This document shows positions 27,480-38,903 of a stretch of 64,000 nucleotides of DNA, one piece after another. Within the stretch, counting starts at the first letter, position 1; each line of letters starts with the position of its first letter. The translations under genes were made by a program, and so were the position numbers. This stretch comes from Eurosta solidaginis (taxonomy: Eukaryota > Arthropoda > Insecta > Diptera > Tephritidae). A model generated the notes under the pieces. That model saw nothing but the letters and a program-made list of their open reading frames with translations, did not search any database and was not told where the DNA came from. Location of the stretch: NCBI RefSeq assembly GCF_040869045.1, contig NC_090321.1, positions 33,167,426 to 33,231,425 on the forward strand, in the 5' to 3' direction.

Positions 27480-28336
27480 TTTGTTAATTGTCTTTGCGGC
27501 AGTTTTTTAATTAAATATATAATCTAATTAGAATTGGCTTTTTTATGAATCAAAACGAATCAATTGAATGCTTGTGGAAAAATAAAAGTTTGAACGTCAG
27601 TATGACAATTAGTTGTTGCTTTCGTTGTTTTTTATTTTCAGTTCGGAAGTCATTCGTTTCCACGTAGGTGACGACGAATATAGGCTGAAGTTCGTTGTAG
27701 CTGTCAAATGGAAAACGTCAAATGCTATCATGAATTTGGCAGTATGCGCAGATAGATGTCGCGGAAGTAAAACGGAAAGGGAAGTGGAACAAAAAAATTA
27801 ATTTCTTCATTTTTGGTAAGTTTTCTACTATAAAATAAAAAATAAAAAGGTCAATTAAGGTTTTGGTAGATTATTTTGATAATATTAAGTAAAACAACTC
27901 AACCCCGTTCGTTACTTATGCGTTAAGTCCTTGGACCAATACCAATGCCACGATTTGAGCAATGCTACAACAACAACAGTGTGATTAGTGCAGCTATTGC
28001 TTTCCAGGCATCTATTGACCGCAGAATAAGCTTATGTCCACAATTAGATACTGTTTGCTACAAATAATATTCAATAAAATCTACAGTTTATTTAACAATT
28101 AGTCAAAGCTTTGTATCAATCAAAATATGGGTCAGCGTTGCCCTTAGATGATGGAAACTGCAAATAGTGTTTCAAGAACTTAGAATGGGTAGTGATTTTT
28201 ATGCACTTTGTGGCATTTATGCATTGTAAGTGACGGAGTTAAGGGGATTATGCTTTTAGGAATCTTATTTAACTTCTCGGCAGGTAGGTAAAAATTAACG
28301 ATGTCACCGAAGTTGCTTGCTAAACGGTAATATCAA
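27480..28336. other. 5' region of Sec61 beta
   Basis: Should hold the Sec61 beta 5' UTR and promoter (minus strand). A short plus-strand open frame at 27613-27801 has no recognisable product. From about 27830 on, AT-rich with no feature. Confidence 0.4.
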
Positions 28337-29840
28337 CGTTGTTGTTGTTGTAGCAGTGCTTCGCCCCATCCAATAGATGTGACCGATCACAAATTGTCAT
28401 CAATACCCTCTAACGGGAGTCCAAGGAAACTTGCAGTTTCAACAGGGGTGGACCATAATGAGAGGGGTGTTAGAGGCGTTGGTTCCACGTTACAATTGTA
28501 GAGGTGGTTGGTGTCGTGTGGGGGCACATTGCAAGCAGGGCATACATATTGCCGGGGTTGATTCTGGATAGGTAAGAGTTTAACCTGTTACAGTATCCAG
28601 ATCGAAGTTGAGCTAGAGTGACGCGCGTTTCGCCAAGGAGTGTGCGTTCCTCTTCTGCAAGTTTATGGTATTGTACTTTGAGTACAGAATTCACCGGCAA
28701 TTCCTGACATAGAGGTCCGACGCCTGTTTGTGGAGTTCGCTGAGGACCTGCTTGTGTTTTTTGGCTTCATACGGCTGTGTTCTCAGGTGCAGTATTTCCT
28801 CATAGTGCTTACGGAGATGACTCCTTAAGCCCCTGGGCGGTGCTGGCTCATCAATCAGATGCCTGTTGGGATGCCCAGGTTTCTGGGTATTCAACAGGAG
28901 CTGTTTGGTTGGCATCTCTTTTCTCTCCCTGATGGGGAGTATTCTCGTCTGATTATGTAGATGGTGTTCTGGGGACATAAGAAGTCAGCCCGTGGCGGTT
29001 CTGAGGGCAGTATTTTGGCGGGCCTGTAGCTTCTTCCACTGAGTAGTCTTTGGGCTTGGCGACCATATTGGGGACGCGGAGCATGCGATCAGCTCGCCAA
29101 TTGCTTTGTAAGTGGTAATAAGCGTGTCTTTGTCTTTTCCCCAAGTACTGCCAGCAAGGGATACTGGATTTTCGGTACAATTTTGGCTGCATGCTCACCA
29201 AATTTAAGATCCTGATTGAACGTCACACCCTAGATTTTGGGGTGTAAGATAGTCGGTAGCGTAGTGCCATTGACGTGGATGTTCAAAATGGTCGACATTT
29301 GGGATGTTCATGTTGTAAATGAGGTCGCCGATGATTTAGTCGGTGATAATGTCAGGTTTCGCGTGGTGAAAGAACTGGAGAGATCAGGGAGGTAGCCGTT
29401 TATTTTGTTGCAAAGCTCATCGATCTGTGGGCCTGGGTATGTGGGCGTTATTGTGCTGTCATTGGCTTAGGAAACGATAGTAACTCCTTCTGGTGGCGAA
29501 GCTAGCTTTGATATGTAGAAGTTAAACAAAAGTGGGGATAGGACACCAGCCTGTGGTACTGCTTGTTTAATTCTTCTTGGTTTTGATGTTGCGTTTCTAA
29601 ATTGCACCGATGCCTGCCGGCCACCCAGATAATTTTCGGCCCACATTTTAAGACATGGGGGAAGGATAGATAGGTCTTGCAGTTACGTGCCATGGAAAAG
29701 CTTTTGATAGGTCTAACGCAACGTGTATTGTTCTATGTTGGGGGTTTTGATTTAAACCGCAATTTATCTGGATGCTAATGGCATTTAGCGCGGTCGAATT
29801 CAAGAATACTATAGTTGTTTTTATCACATACAAATCTAAG
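28337..29840 (-). mobile_element. LINE-B, longest copy, 5'-truncated
   Basis: Minus strand, from HVALDLSKAF (about 29735) through the palm region to the CAA tail at 28337. The palm motif lies near 29470 but is damaged. The C-terminal part has MSPEHHLHNQTRILPIRERK, HLRKHYEEILHLRTQPYEAK and an end with Cys residues (ALLAMCPH). Many frameshifts. It helps define LINE-B for the fragments in the Sec61 beta intron. Confidence 0.75.
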
Positions 29841-29959
29841 TACCGACTTGGTTGAAATTAATAAATGCATTTTACCCACTGTGTGATACCACTTAAGCGA
29901 TTCCAATCAGGATAGCCGGTTCTATGTACCAAAGCGCCTCAGGATACTAGGATAACTAA

Positions 29960-30295
29960 TTGCGTATTTAAATTAAACTGCTTACTCATGCCTCAGCTTG
30001 CGCTGCTTTTATACTCTCGGTTTCCCTCGTTCACCCATTTATCCTAAGGTCTAGTAATTTCGTGAACTTCATGCTTGGTTGCCAGCCATATATGTACATG
30101 TATATTTGTAGTTTGTAGCTATATACGTGTGTATATGTGAGTACTACGTCGGCTGATGATTACATTTTGTGAGTATCTCTTCGTTGGCTTGTATGTATGT
30201 ACGTAAATGATGATTGATTTGGTTGCGTACATACGAGTGGATGCTTAGTATCGGCTTAGTGATGATAGTATCGCTTAGGGATGCTAATATTCCTC
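29960..30295 (-). mobile_element. LTR fragment, copy 2
   Basis: Minus-strand 5' part of the same LTR as 6614-7147: begins TGTGAGGAATATTAGCATCC (at 30295) and contains CGAGAGTATAAAAGCAGCG (about 30004-30022). The 3' part is lost. Confidence 0.6.
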
Positions 30296-31204
30296 ACAAT
30301 ATTATCGATTTTGGGTATTAGAAAACACATTTTTTTTTTCATTTCTGAGTCCCCATATAGGAATCCCAGTTTAGATTTCTGTGTGGCACCACATAGTCGT
30401 CTCCAATTTTGGCCAAAATATATGTGTACGATGTTTTTACATTTGGTATAACCGTTTGAAGGAGCCAAACTGAACAAACTAGGAATTTTATTTATAGGGA
30501 TCACCATAACGTGTACGAATACTTGTTTTGCTTCGTGATCAGCTGGGTTTGAGGAAAAGTGTAGCTGTGAAGCTAAAAAGCTTTATATTATAAACAGCTT
30601 ATCAATCACTTTAATCCCTAGTAGCTACAAAGCTAATAAAGCTGTTGAAGTAACCCCTTGAGCGAGGACTATTCTAGTATCGAGATTCTTAGTGTTTGAT
30701 CTGCCAGGACTTTCACTGGTACTAGCCCAAGTGCCGCGGGAAGGATTTTCTTGACCCGTAGAGTTTGAGGGTCAATTCACCTTGCTTATTCCGTCGCACG
30801 TTTTAATGTTCACGTGGAAAACTGGACAGTATGTCGATTGCATTAAAAGGTAGCACAGTTCGCTATTTGCGTGGAAAACTACATATACCAGCAAATACAT
30901 CTGCAAACTGTCTTTGGACTTCCGTTATAGTATATGCTGACAATTTGAGATTGGCTGCACCGGCGACGTGTAATAGTGTCAATGAAACTAACGTCAATTG
31001 TCCTTTATTTGAGAGAGAATTAATGCTAATGACATTAATTCCACAGCCGAAAGAGAATTTAGGTCAGAATTATGTTGGAATTAACGTCATTGACATAAGT
31101 TCTCTTTTCAAAAGTGAATTAATGACAGAAACACTTATTCACGCCGTGGACATTAATACTCTTTACAAAATTGAATTAATGTCATTACTTCTTATGGACC
31201 CCAC
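30296..31204. other. No gene seen; degenerate repeats
   Basis: Contains loose repeats of the words GAATTAATG and GACATTAAT at 31010-31190 and a doubled CGTGGAAAACT at 30811-30880. An open frame at 30831-31220 looks like a product of these repeats rather than a gene. Confidence 0.35.
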
Positions 31205-32250
31205 ATCGAAACAGTGGTAAAAAATCAGCTTGTGAAATACTTAGAAGATAAATAAATTATTATCCGCCAGCAATCAGGTTTCCGAAAGAAGCATTCCTGT
31301 GAAAGTGCTTTGAATTTAGTTATAGCGAACTGGAAAAAAGACCTAAGCAGGAATAAACATATAATAGTTGTATTTTTGAATTTAAAACGTGCATTTGAGA
31401 CGATAGACCAAAAGCTACTAATAAAAAAGCTAGCCAACATAGGTGTCACTGGTAATGAGTCAAAATGGGTTGAAGACTTCCTCCTTAATAAAAATCAAAG
31501 AACAATAGTTGGAAAATCCTTATCTCAGAAAAGAGAGGTACCAGTTGGCCTACCGCAGGGATCGGTGCTGGCACCAATACTGTTCAATATTTATATAAAT
31601 GATATAACTAATTCTATAAAGTACTGTGATATTAAACTCTTCGCGGCTGATACACTACTGATGCTAGTGGATAGTGGAGAAAATATAATTGAAATATATA
31701 GTAAAATACAAGAAGATCTGAATAGTGTTTATGATTGGTTATGCAGACTTAAACTGAATGTCACCAAAACCAAATTTATGGTCATTTCCAGACGAAATTT
31801 CCAGAATAGTGACCTGCAAAATTTAGATATTAACCACGAAGTAATCGAAAAAGTTAACACCATCAAATATTTGGGAATCAAAATAGCCGATAAACTCAAT
31901 TTCGTTGATTACACAGTGGGAAAAATAGCTAAAAATATATTTTACACAGAGAACTTGCAAATATTTAAATAAGAAATACAAAGTAATGGTTTATAGATCA
32001 ATAATCGAACCACATTTTATTTACTGTCCGACTATACTTTTCATATTGCGAGATAGTCAGATATACAAGCTACAAAAGTAACAGAACCAAGCTATGAGAT
32101 TCATTCTCAAAAAACGCTATGACACACTTACCAGAGACATGCTTTCTGCTCTAAATTGGCTAAGCATTAGATAGCAACTTTTTTGTTTTACTATGAAATT
32201 TATTAAGAACATAATAGACGGTAATTTGCCTGCGTACTGTTGCAGAACTG
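31205..32250 (+). mobile_element. LINE reverse transcriptase fragment
   Basis: Encodes QSGFRKKHSCESALNLVIAN, FLNLKRAFETIDQKLLIKKL, GLPQGSVLAPILFNIYINDI and KLFAADTLLMLV, where the catalytic YADD is altered to AADT, then TIKYLGIKI and, past a stop at 31970, IIEPHFIYCPTI. Inactive. Family near Jockey; not resolved further. Confidence 0.75.
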
Positions 32251-33179
32251 ACTGTTGGGGTGAGGCGGAGGTGGCACTTGGCATGCTGGCAAGCCCCTGC
32301 TAGCTCGTCGGGTGGGGTGAGTTTTTGCTCACCCGCCTTACCTACAGTTATACAAACAAGAGAGAGGTTCATGCCTTAAATCTATGAAAAGAAAAGGAAA
32401 GCTGGAAGAAAAGGTCTGTCCGTGTCAGGTGGAGTCATCCCTCCCCTTCTGCGTAAAACCTTGACGCAGCCTTGGGCGTTACACTGACTCCGAAACTTTA
32501 TTAACGCCCCCTTAGCCTGACATTTGTCTGTACCTTACGGTCCCATGTCCCTAGTCTGTCTAGTCTGTCCCAGTCGCCTCACACCCACGTCCCCTACATT
32601 GCACTCGTGCAACACCCACACCAATTTAAAGTGTTTAGCCGCTCATTCTGAGATAAGCTCAACCCATCTAACTAATCAACACGATAGTATGAATTTCTTC
32701 GTAAAACGTTATAAAACTCTTTATTAGCTAGTTATACTAAAATAATGCTCAAAACAATTCAAAACTCCCCTGATATCGAATTTTCCTTAAGGCTTATGGT
32801 TTGAAACTAATTCTATCTAATTATATGTATAATAAAAAAATATAAATGATGAAGATAAGGTTGCTAAATTGAAGATAATAGAGAAAAGGAAGTGGAAGCT
32901 GGGTTGTAAAATTACCGCGAAAAGCACGTTACGTAATTCAAAGAAAATCAAAACATCGAAAGTCGGAAAGATCGGTTTGTTTAATGGCAGAATTGAGAAT
33001 GAAAAACAGAAAATTGAAAACCCGATGGAAAATCAAAAGTAAAAAAACTTTAAATTGAAAACTATTGAATAAAAATAAAAAAGGGGAGTTATTGGCAAAA
33101 ATTTTTTAATATAAAGATCAAAAATTTTTAATATAAAGATATTGCATACGCGAACTTCGGTGGAAAGCAGCGGAGCGTA
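32251..33179. other. No gene recognised
   Basis: AT-rich with GAAAATT-type runs. Short open frames (32524-32727 plus, 32160-32372 minus) show no family features. Confidence 0.35.
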
Positions 33180-33409
33180 ACAAAATTCTAGTAGGTCACT
33201 TTCACCACACCAAAAACTTTAACACAATTTTTAACATAATTTAAGCACAGAAATACACTGATTGGAGTTTTAGTGAATAAAAGTTAAAATTCTGAACACA
33301 TTAGCTGAATAAAAAGTGTACAAATAATTATTAAATAACAAATACAGACAGTGGTAGTTTAACAAATTCTGCTGTGGTAAGTGGTGAATGTGACCTACTA
33401 GAATTTTGT
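33180..33409. mobile_element. Short inverted-repeat element (MITE-like)
   Basis: 230 bp with imperfect ends of about 30 bp: ACAAAATTCTAGTAGGTCAC at the left and GTGACCTACTAGAATTTTGT at the right. No TSD identified. Confidence 0.6.
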
Positions 33410-34264
33410 GAAGCTTGCTTTACACGATTTTTCGTCTAATATCGTTTCTGGTACATATACATCTGCATACAAACCTATGCTGGAAAGTGTTCCAGCCTAC
33501 AATGGGAGGTGACAGTAAGAAAATTTACAAAGTTATTCGGGCATGCGGCTGCGGCCCGAATCAAAGATTTTACGCGTGGTTAGAGCGAAGTAAAAATCAA
33601 TAGAATAAAAAAATGGAAAAAATTATAAAATAAAATATAAAAATATAAAATCTGGTAGTGTTATAAAAAAAGTGTTATAAAAAAAGCAAAACGTGCAAAA
33701 AAGCAGCCAAAGTCGAACAAATACAAAAAAAATGTTAGACAGGTGAAACAAAATTGGCGATCTTTAAATGCTAAAAAAAGGGATATCAAATCATGTAATG
33801 CCAATAGATTAAAAAAAAATTGTATATTTATTGTAAAACACTACCAATTTAGTACTGTATAGGCAGGCTTCCACAGAATCAATAAAAATGTATGCCTGCT
33901 AAGTATTCTGATATGAAGCCAACAATTTACCTTCTCGTGCGCATACAATAAAAGTCGCCGAGCATACAATAAAAGTCGCCGAAGCACATACTGCAACGCA
34001 TCAGTCGATCATATCAGTGCATCGCTTTTCGGATGTCGGCTTCGTGCTTATTCGTAAACGGCCTTCATACCGGAGATAACTGGCATCAAAATAGTGTTGG
34101 CATGATTCGGAGGTCTGCCACAGTTAAACACCATACGGTAGTTCGTAGATTATAAGTAAATAAATAAATTTTGGAATAGTTAAAAAGTCGCACAGGTCGC
34201 GGGAATACAAAATCACGTCATTTCAAAGAGAATTAATGTCCATTGACACTATACCACGTCATCG
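33410..34264. other. No gene recognised
   Basis: A-rich in the middle, with short duplications (AGTGTTATAAAAAAAG twice near 33660; GCATACAATAAAAGTCGCCG twice at 33941-33982). A 62-codon open frame at 33415 is unassigned. Confidence 0.35.
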
Positions 34265-35135
34265 ATCTCACGTGAGCATGCAGCCGCAATTGTACCGAAA
34301 ATTCAGAGCCGTAATAATATCCTTAAATCTCTTGCTGACAGTACTTGGGGAAAAGTTAAAGAAACGCTCATTACCACTTACAAAGCAATTGGCGAGCCGA
34401 TTGCATGCTACGCGTTCCCGATATGGTCGCCAAGCCTACTCACTGGAAGAAGCTACAGGCCTGCCAAAATACTGCGCTCAGAACCGCCACGGGATGTCTT
34501 CTTATGTCCCCAGAACACCATCTACATAATGAGGCGAGAATACTCCCCATTAGGGAGAGAAATGAAAGGCTAGCCAAACAGCTCCTGTTGAATACCCAGA
34601 AACCTGGGCATCCCAACAGACATTTAATTGATGAGCGAACACCACCCAGGGGCTTAAGGAGTCATCTCCGTAAGCATTATGAGGAAATACGGCACCTGAG
34701 AGTACAGCCGTATGAAGCTAAAAAACACAAGCAGGTCCTCAGAAAACTCCACAAACAGGCGTCGTACCTCTATGCCAGGAATACTGTACTCAAAGAACAA
34801 TACCCAAAACTAGCAGAAGAGGAACGCACTCTCCCTACGGAAACGCGAGTAACTCTAGCTCAACGTCGATCTGGATACTGTAACACGTGAAACTCTTACC
34901 TATCCAGAATCAACTCCTCCGAGATACAAAACATATGCCCTGCTTGTAATGTGTCCCCACATGACACCAACCATCTATTTAACTGTATTGTGGAACCAAC
35001 GCCTCTAACGCCCCTCTCATTATGGTACACCCCTATTGAAACTGCAAGTTTCCTTGAACTCCCGTTAAAGGATATTGATGACAATTTGTGATCGGTTGCA
35101 CCTATTGAATGGGGCGAAGCACTGCTACAACAACA
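34265..35135 (+). mobile_element. LINE-B 3' part
   Basis: Plus strand, 5'-truncated, with HHLHNEARILPIRERNERLA, HLRKHYEEIRHLRVQPYEAK and KLAEEERTLPTETRVTLAQ, then the noncoding 3' end and tail GCTACAACAACAAC. Frameshifts near 34400 and 34890. Another dead copy of the LINE found in the Sec61 beta intron. Confidence 0.75.
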
Positions 35136-35439
35136 ACAATCGGTCCCACGTATTTAATGGGGGAAGCATTATTACAAGAAGGTCTTGGTTGGTCTAATCA
35201 GCCTTCCAAAAATTGTAAACTTGTATCCCCTCAAATATTCTCGAAGCACTTATAACTCTAAGGGTTCGAAATGAAAGGATTTGCTTCTATAGAAAAAATT
35301 CTCTATCCCAATGCCAAAAATTTATAATTTTTGAACTAAAAATGAGATTGTGAAAGGCTCATAAATATTACCGAAAAAACTTCAAAAAACAGTGGTTTTG
35401 AGTGCAATAAGTGCCAAGACTGAGTTATTTTAACCAAGG

Positions 35440-35955
35440 TTAGCCCTACAAGAGAAGTGTAGCACGACATATGTAGGAATTACACTAGACAGTAAGTTTT
35501 CATGGAAACTCCATGTGAAAGAGAGAGCGAATAAAGCCTCAAAAAGGCTTAATGCCTCGGGCCAGCTTAAGTGCAGGCCGTGTGTTTACAATAGTATAGC
35601 GCCATTAAATATAGGGTAAACGGACTACATGGTCCCGCGCCTGAGCTTCGAAAGAGATGTTGGGATATAATATAGTCGTAGGGATGACGCAAGGGTTGCG
35701 GAAATGGCAGAATATACTATAACGATGGTTCCAAACTAACGGAAGCAGTCGGGTCGGCTGATTATTGCGTTGATCCAGAAACAAGTAGATCGTACAGGCT
35801 GCCAGATCAATGCAATGTCTTTCAGGCGGAAATTAAAGCCGAGAAGAATGCAGTCGGAGTACTGGAGGAGGCGCGCTTAAGCTGAAGTCACGTCAAAATA
35901 TATGCATGTATATTGATAGGCAATCACTGTAATAACCCAACAAGTACTTCATCAT
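35440..35955 (+). mobile_element. LINE fragment, RNase H-like part
   Basis: Broken frames show GITLDSKFSWKLHVKERANK (post-palm block) and then DGSKLTEAVGSADY with SYRLPDQCNVFQAEIKAE, the RNase H domain pattern of R1/I/Jockey-type elements. No intact frame. Confidence 0.6.
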
Positions 35956-36005
35956 GAAGTGTCTTGGAATGCAAAGAAGCATTGGGGAGACTTCGCTCAT
36001 GCCGA

Positions 36006-36497
36006 ACATATTGCGGCGAATGTTAACATCAATAAGCTGTTAGTAAATAAAGGCACAACAACAATAAAGCAAGCTGGCGCTCTTGTGTACATACACAAAT
36101 CAATCATCATTTACACACATACATACGGGGAAACGAAGGGATACTCACAAACATATGTAAACATCAGCCGAAGTTCTTACTCACGCATGCACAGGCATAT
36201 AACTAATTGCCAAGCAGGAGATACAAGAGTTCTAGAAGGTGAAACGTCTAGACCTTTGGAGAAATATGTGGGCGAGGCAGCAGAGAGTATAAAAGCAGCG
36301 CAGGCTGAGTAATAACCATTCAGTTTGATTTAAACACACTATCAGTTGTGGAGTGAAGTATAATTATACTACTCCCAAAGTACCCTAATAAAGCCCATTT
36401 CGCAATACAGAATATTGGAGTGATTTATACAACAGTTTAGCGATTCAAACGTTAGCAGAAGGTTTCAAATAAGCGGAATTTCTCTAAATTCGTTACA
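36006..36497 (+). mobile_element. LTR, copy 3
   Basis: Plus orientation. The TATA element in GAGAGTATAAAAGCAGCGCA lies at about 36285, an AATAAA at about 36387, and the end is CTAAATTCGTTACA at 36497. The first part is diverged. An open frame across it is incidental. Confidence 0.6.
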
Positions 36498-37066
36498 ATA
36501 TGTACACCTATACTAGGTGCCCGTCATAAAGGAATGGAAGGTGACAAAAGGCTGATGAGTTGACAAAGGAGAGGGCAGTACTGGAGAAGCATTGACAGAC
36601 TGTGCTCAGGTTACCCAATAAAAATATTTAAAACACGTTTTATTTTTGGCAAACTAAGCTTTATTACGTGCATAGCTACGTTACATAAGGTTTTATTTAA
36701 ATGTATATGTTCTTATATTTTTTTTAAATAATAATTTCCACGTCTTTCTTCTTCCCATTAACATTTTTTGCTTTTACTGGAAACACTAAATTAAAGTATG
36801 ATCATTATAATAATATAGTATCATATATATTATATAAGGGTGTTCATATATAGTCAGAGTTTAATAGAGATTAAGCTAAATATATAAATGATATCACGTC
36901 TAACGGTGCATAAAAGCTTATGTTCCGAAAATATAACAAATTAGCTAGATTATAGTTCCATATTGCTAATGTACTGCTTTGAAACATGACTATAAAATTT
37001 GCTGCCTTCATTTGAAAGTTACCTCTACGAGGAGAGTGAACGCAAAAATGTCGTGTTTGCTACGGT
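36498..37066. other. No gene recognised
   Basis: AT-rich. Nothing beyond short AT repeats (around 36815-36900). Confidence 0.35.
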
Positions 37067-38096
37067 CAAGGGCGTATGCAGGGGTGGGCAGGGGGCCGTT
37101 GCCCCCTCCGTCTTCACGAACTAAGAACACAAAACTGAAAGTTCAACATCAACAACATAAAATGTTTTTAGTTCCTCACCATTATCTACACTCCCTAATA
37201 TGTTCTCTAAGTTAAAGGTTTTCACAGCAAAATAATCCTGGTTTTTTGTTTGACTACATTGCATCCAAATATTGTCAAAAAGATGAGTCCTAAAGGCATT
37301 GAAAGCAAACTTGCCGATGCCGAGGTTTTTTATAATTTATATGGTATGAATAATGAACTGGAATTGTGGTACAGGGCTTGCCAAAATCATGGACCAACAG
37401 ATCTTGTATGTGCCTTCGTGAAGACAGCATTCCATCCAAAGATAAGAGAATCACATGAAATTCTGCTTGCAATGCCCTGCACAACCGCAACTGTGGAAAG
37501 TTCCTTCAGCACTGTAAGGGTGGTAAAGACGAGGTTGAGAACAACAATGGCAGAAACTCTTCTTAATGGTAAATAAAGTTTTTTTTTTTTTAATTTTATT
37601 TTTTTTTTTTTCAAAAATTGGTAGCGGAAAATGATACGGAGTTAAAAGATCTAATTTTAGATGAATTTACAATAAATCCTCGAAGTATTATACTTAGCAG
37701 ATTTTCTAATACTCAGAGAGTAATGCAATTTGAAATACATTTCTGTAACTAAATAAAATATGTGGAAAAATACAATTTTGTTGAATCTGAAACTCACTTG
37801 GCGGATCACATTTCTAAAGTAATTACACCTTGCACTGACTATTAAATTAATCCATCTAATTCAACAAAATTTTGAATTACCAAATCCTAGACATGGTAGA
37901 CATTTTAGGAAGCTCTTGATAAATAAATAAAAATTTTAACGGACTGCTAGAGCCCACAGCTGGGTTTATAAAACAGGCTTCGCTTTTACCTAGACGTCAT
38001 TACTATTTTTACTTATAAATACGCTAAATAGAATCTGAAATAAAAAAAAAAAAAATGGCCTTCCCCCTTTTTTTGAAAGGCTGGATATGGCCCTTG
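37067..38096 (+). mobile_element. hAT element remnant (ZMYM1-like), with TSD
   Basis: Ends CAAGGGCGTATGCAGG and, inverted, CAAGGGCCATATCCAG. Flanked by GCTACGGT (37059-37066) and GTTACGGT (38097-38104), 7/8 identical, the 8 bp TSD of hAT elements. The plus strand keeps the C-terminal dimerisation domain (37250-37576): LELWYRACQNHGPTDLVCAF, then ILLAMPCTTATVESSFSTVR, the conserved hAT signature. The catalytic part is deleted. Spans about 1.0 kb. Confidence 0.82.
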
Positions 38097-38286
38097 GTTA
38101 CGGTGACTGAATTTGCAAACCGAAACGTGATATCCGTGGTAAGCTTTAAAGTACAAGTTATTAATCCCATAATTAAACAACAAAAACTCTAATGTTTTGC
38201 ATTAAAATATGTATTAAAGCGGTGAAAATATATTTCTAAATTTTCGCTGCTAAACGTTATAAATCCAAATAAGCTAAATGTTGCGT

Positions 38287-38292
38287 TTTATT
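38287..38292 (-). terminator. Possible poly(A) signal of the unrecognised gene
   Basis: AATAAA on the minus strand about 320 bp after the last stop. Confidence 0.3.
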
Positions 38293-38612
38293 TAGTTAAA
38301 TACTTTTCAAGTGAATATTTGGTATAATAATAATATGTTTTACTAGAGTTAAAAGTGTGTAAATGTATGTTGTATAATTTTGTTTCAAGTTAATAATAAA
38401 TATGTGTTTTTTTTAAACTAACGGTAAATTATTAACCCCATATATGTTTAATATACTTAATTTTTCATGCTTTAATTTTGTGGTTCTCTTAAGTGCATTG
38501 TGAAGAATCGTAAAACTTTGTTTTTGTATGAATTTTTTTTTTTACTTAAAATTTTTTATGAGGATTGTTTGAAAATATTTAAGTTGTAGTGAAATTTGTC
38601 CAAATCGTATGC

Positions 38613-38903
38613 TCATTTCGACCGCACTGTCTCTGTTGTGGCTGCTACAACTGTTTGTACGCTATTGCTGGGTGTTTCACTAACAGCCACATCCTTCAGA
38701 TCAGCATCGACCTTTTTGTTCTTTAATTGTCAATTCTCAGCTGACATATTGTCGATATCATCATTGATAGTCAATAGTTGTCGTATGAAATCCTTGTCAT
38801 GTATGACTTCAGCTAAGGATTTACAGAGATTAGCCAGCTCTTTTTGTTTCATATTTAACTGCGGTGCCAACTTATCTAAATGTTGTTGTACGTTGTCCGG
38901 AAT
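38613..38903 (-). CDS. Unrecognised gene, last exon with possible readthrough tail
   Basis: Acceptor TTTTGTAG, then 57 codons from IPDNVQQHLDKLAPQ to DNMSAEN, TGA at 38732-38730, and 38 further codons (QLKNKKVDADLKDVAVSETP onward, ending VRSK) to TGA at 38615-38613. The first stop is followed by CAATTA. If the first stop is used, the CDS ends at 38730. Confidence 0.75.

Noticed and set aside
30831..31220. 129-codon open frame as a gene
   Set aside because: It covers degenerate repeats of GAATTAATG words, has no family features and lies between LTR and LINE remnants.
35959..36312. 117-codon open frame across the LTR
   Set aside because: The region aligns with the other LTR copies, including their promoter, and the frame is not kept in them.
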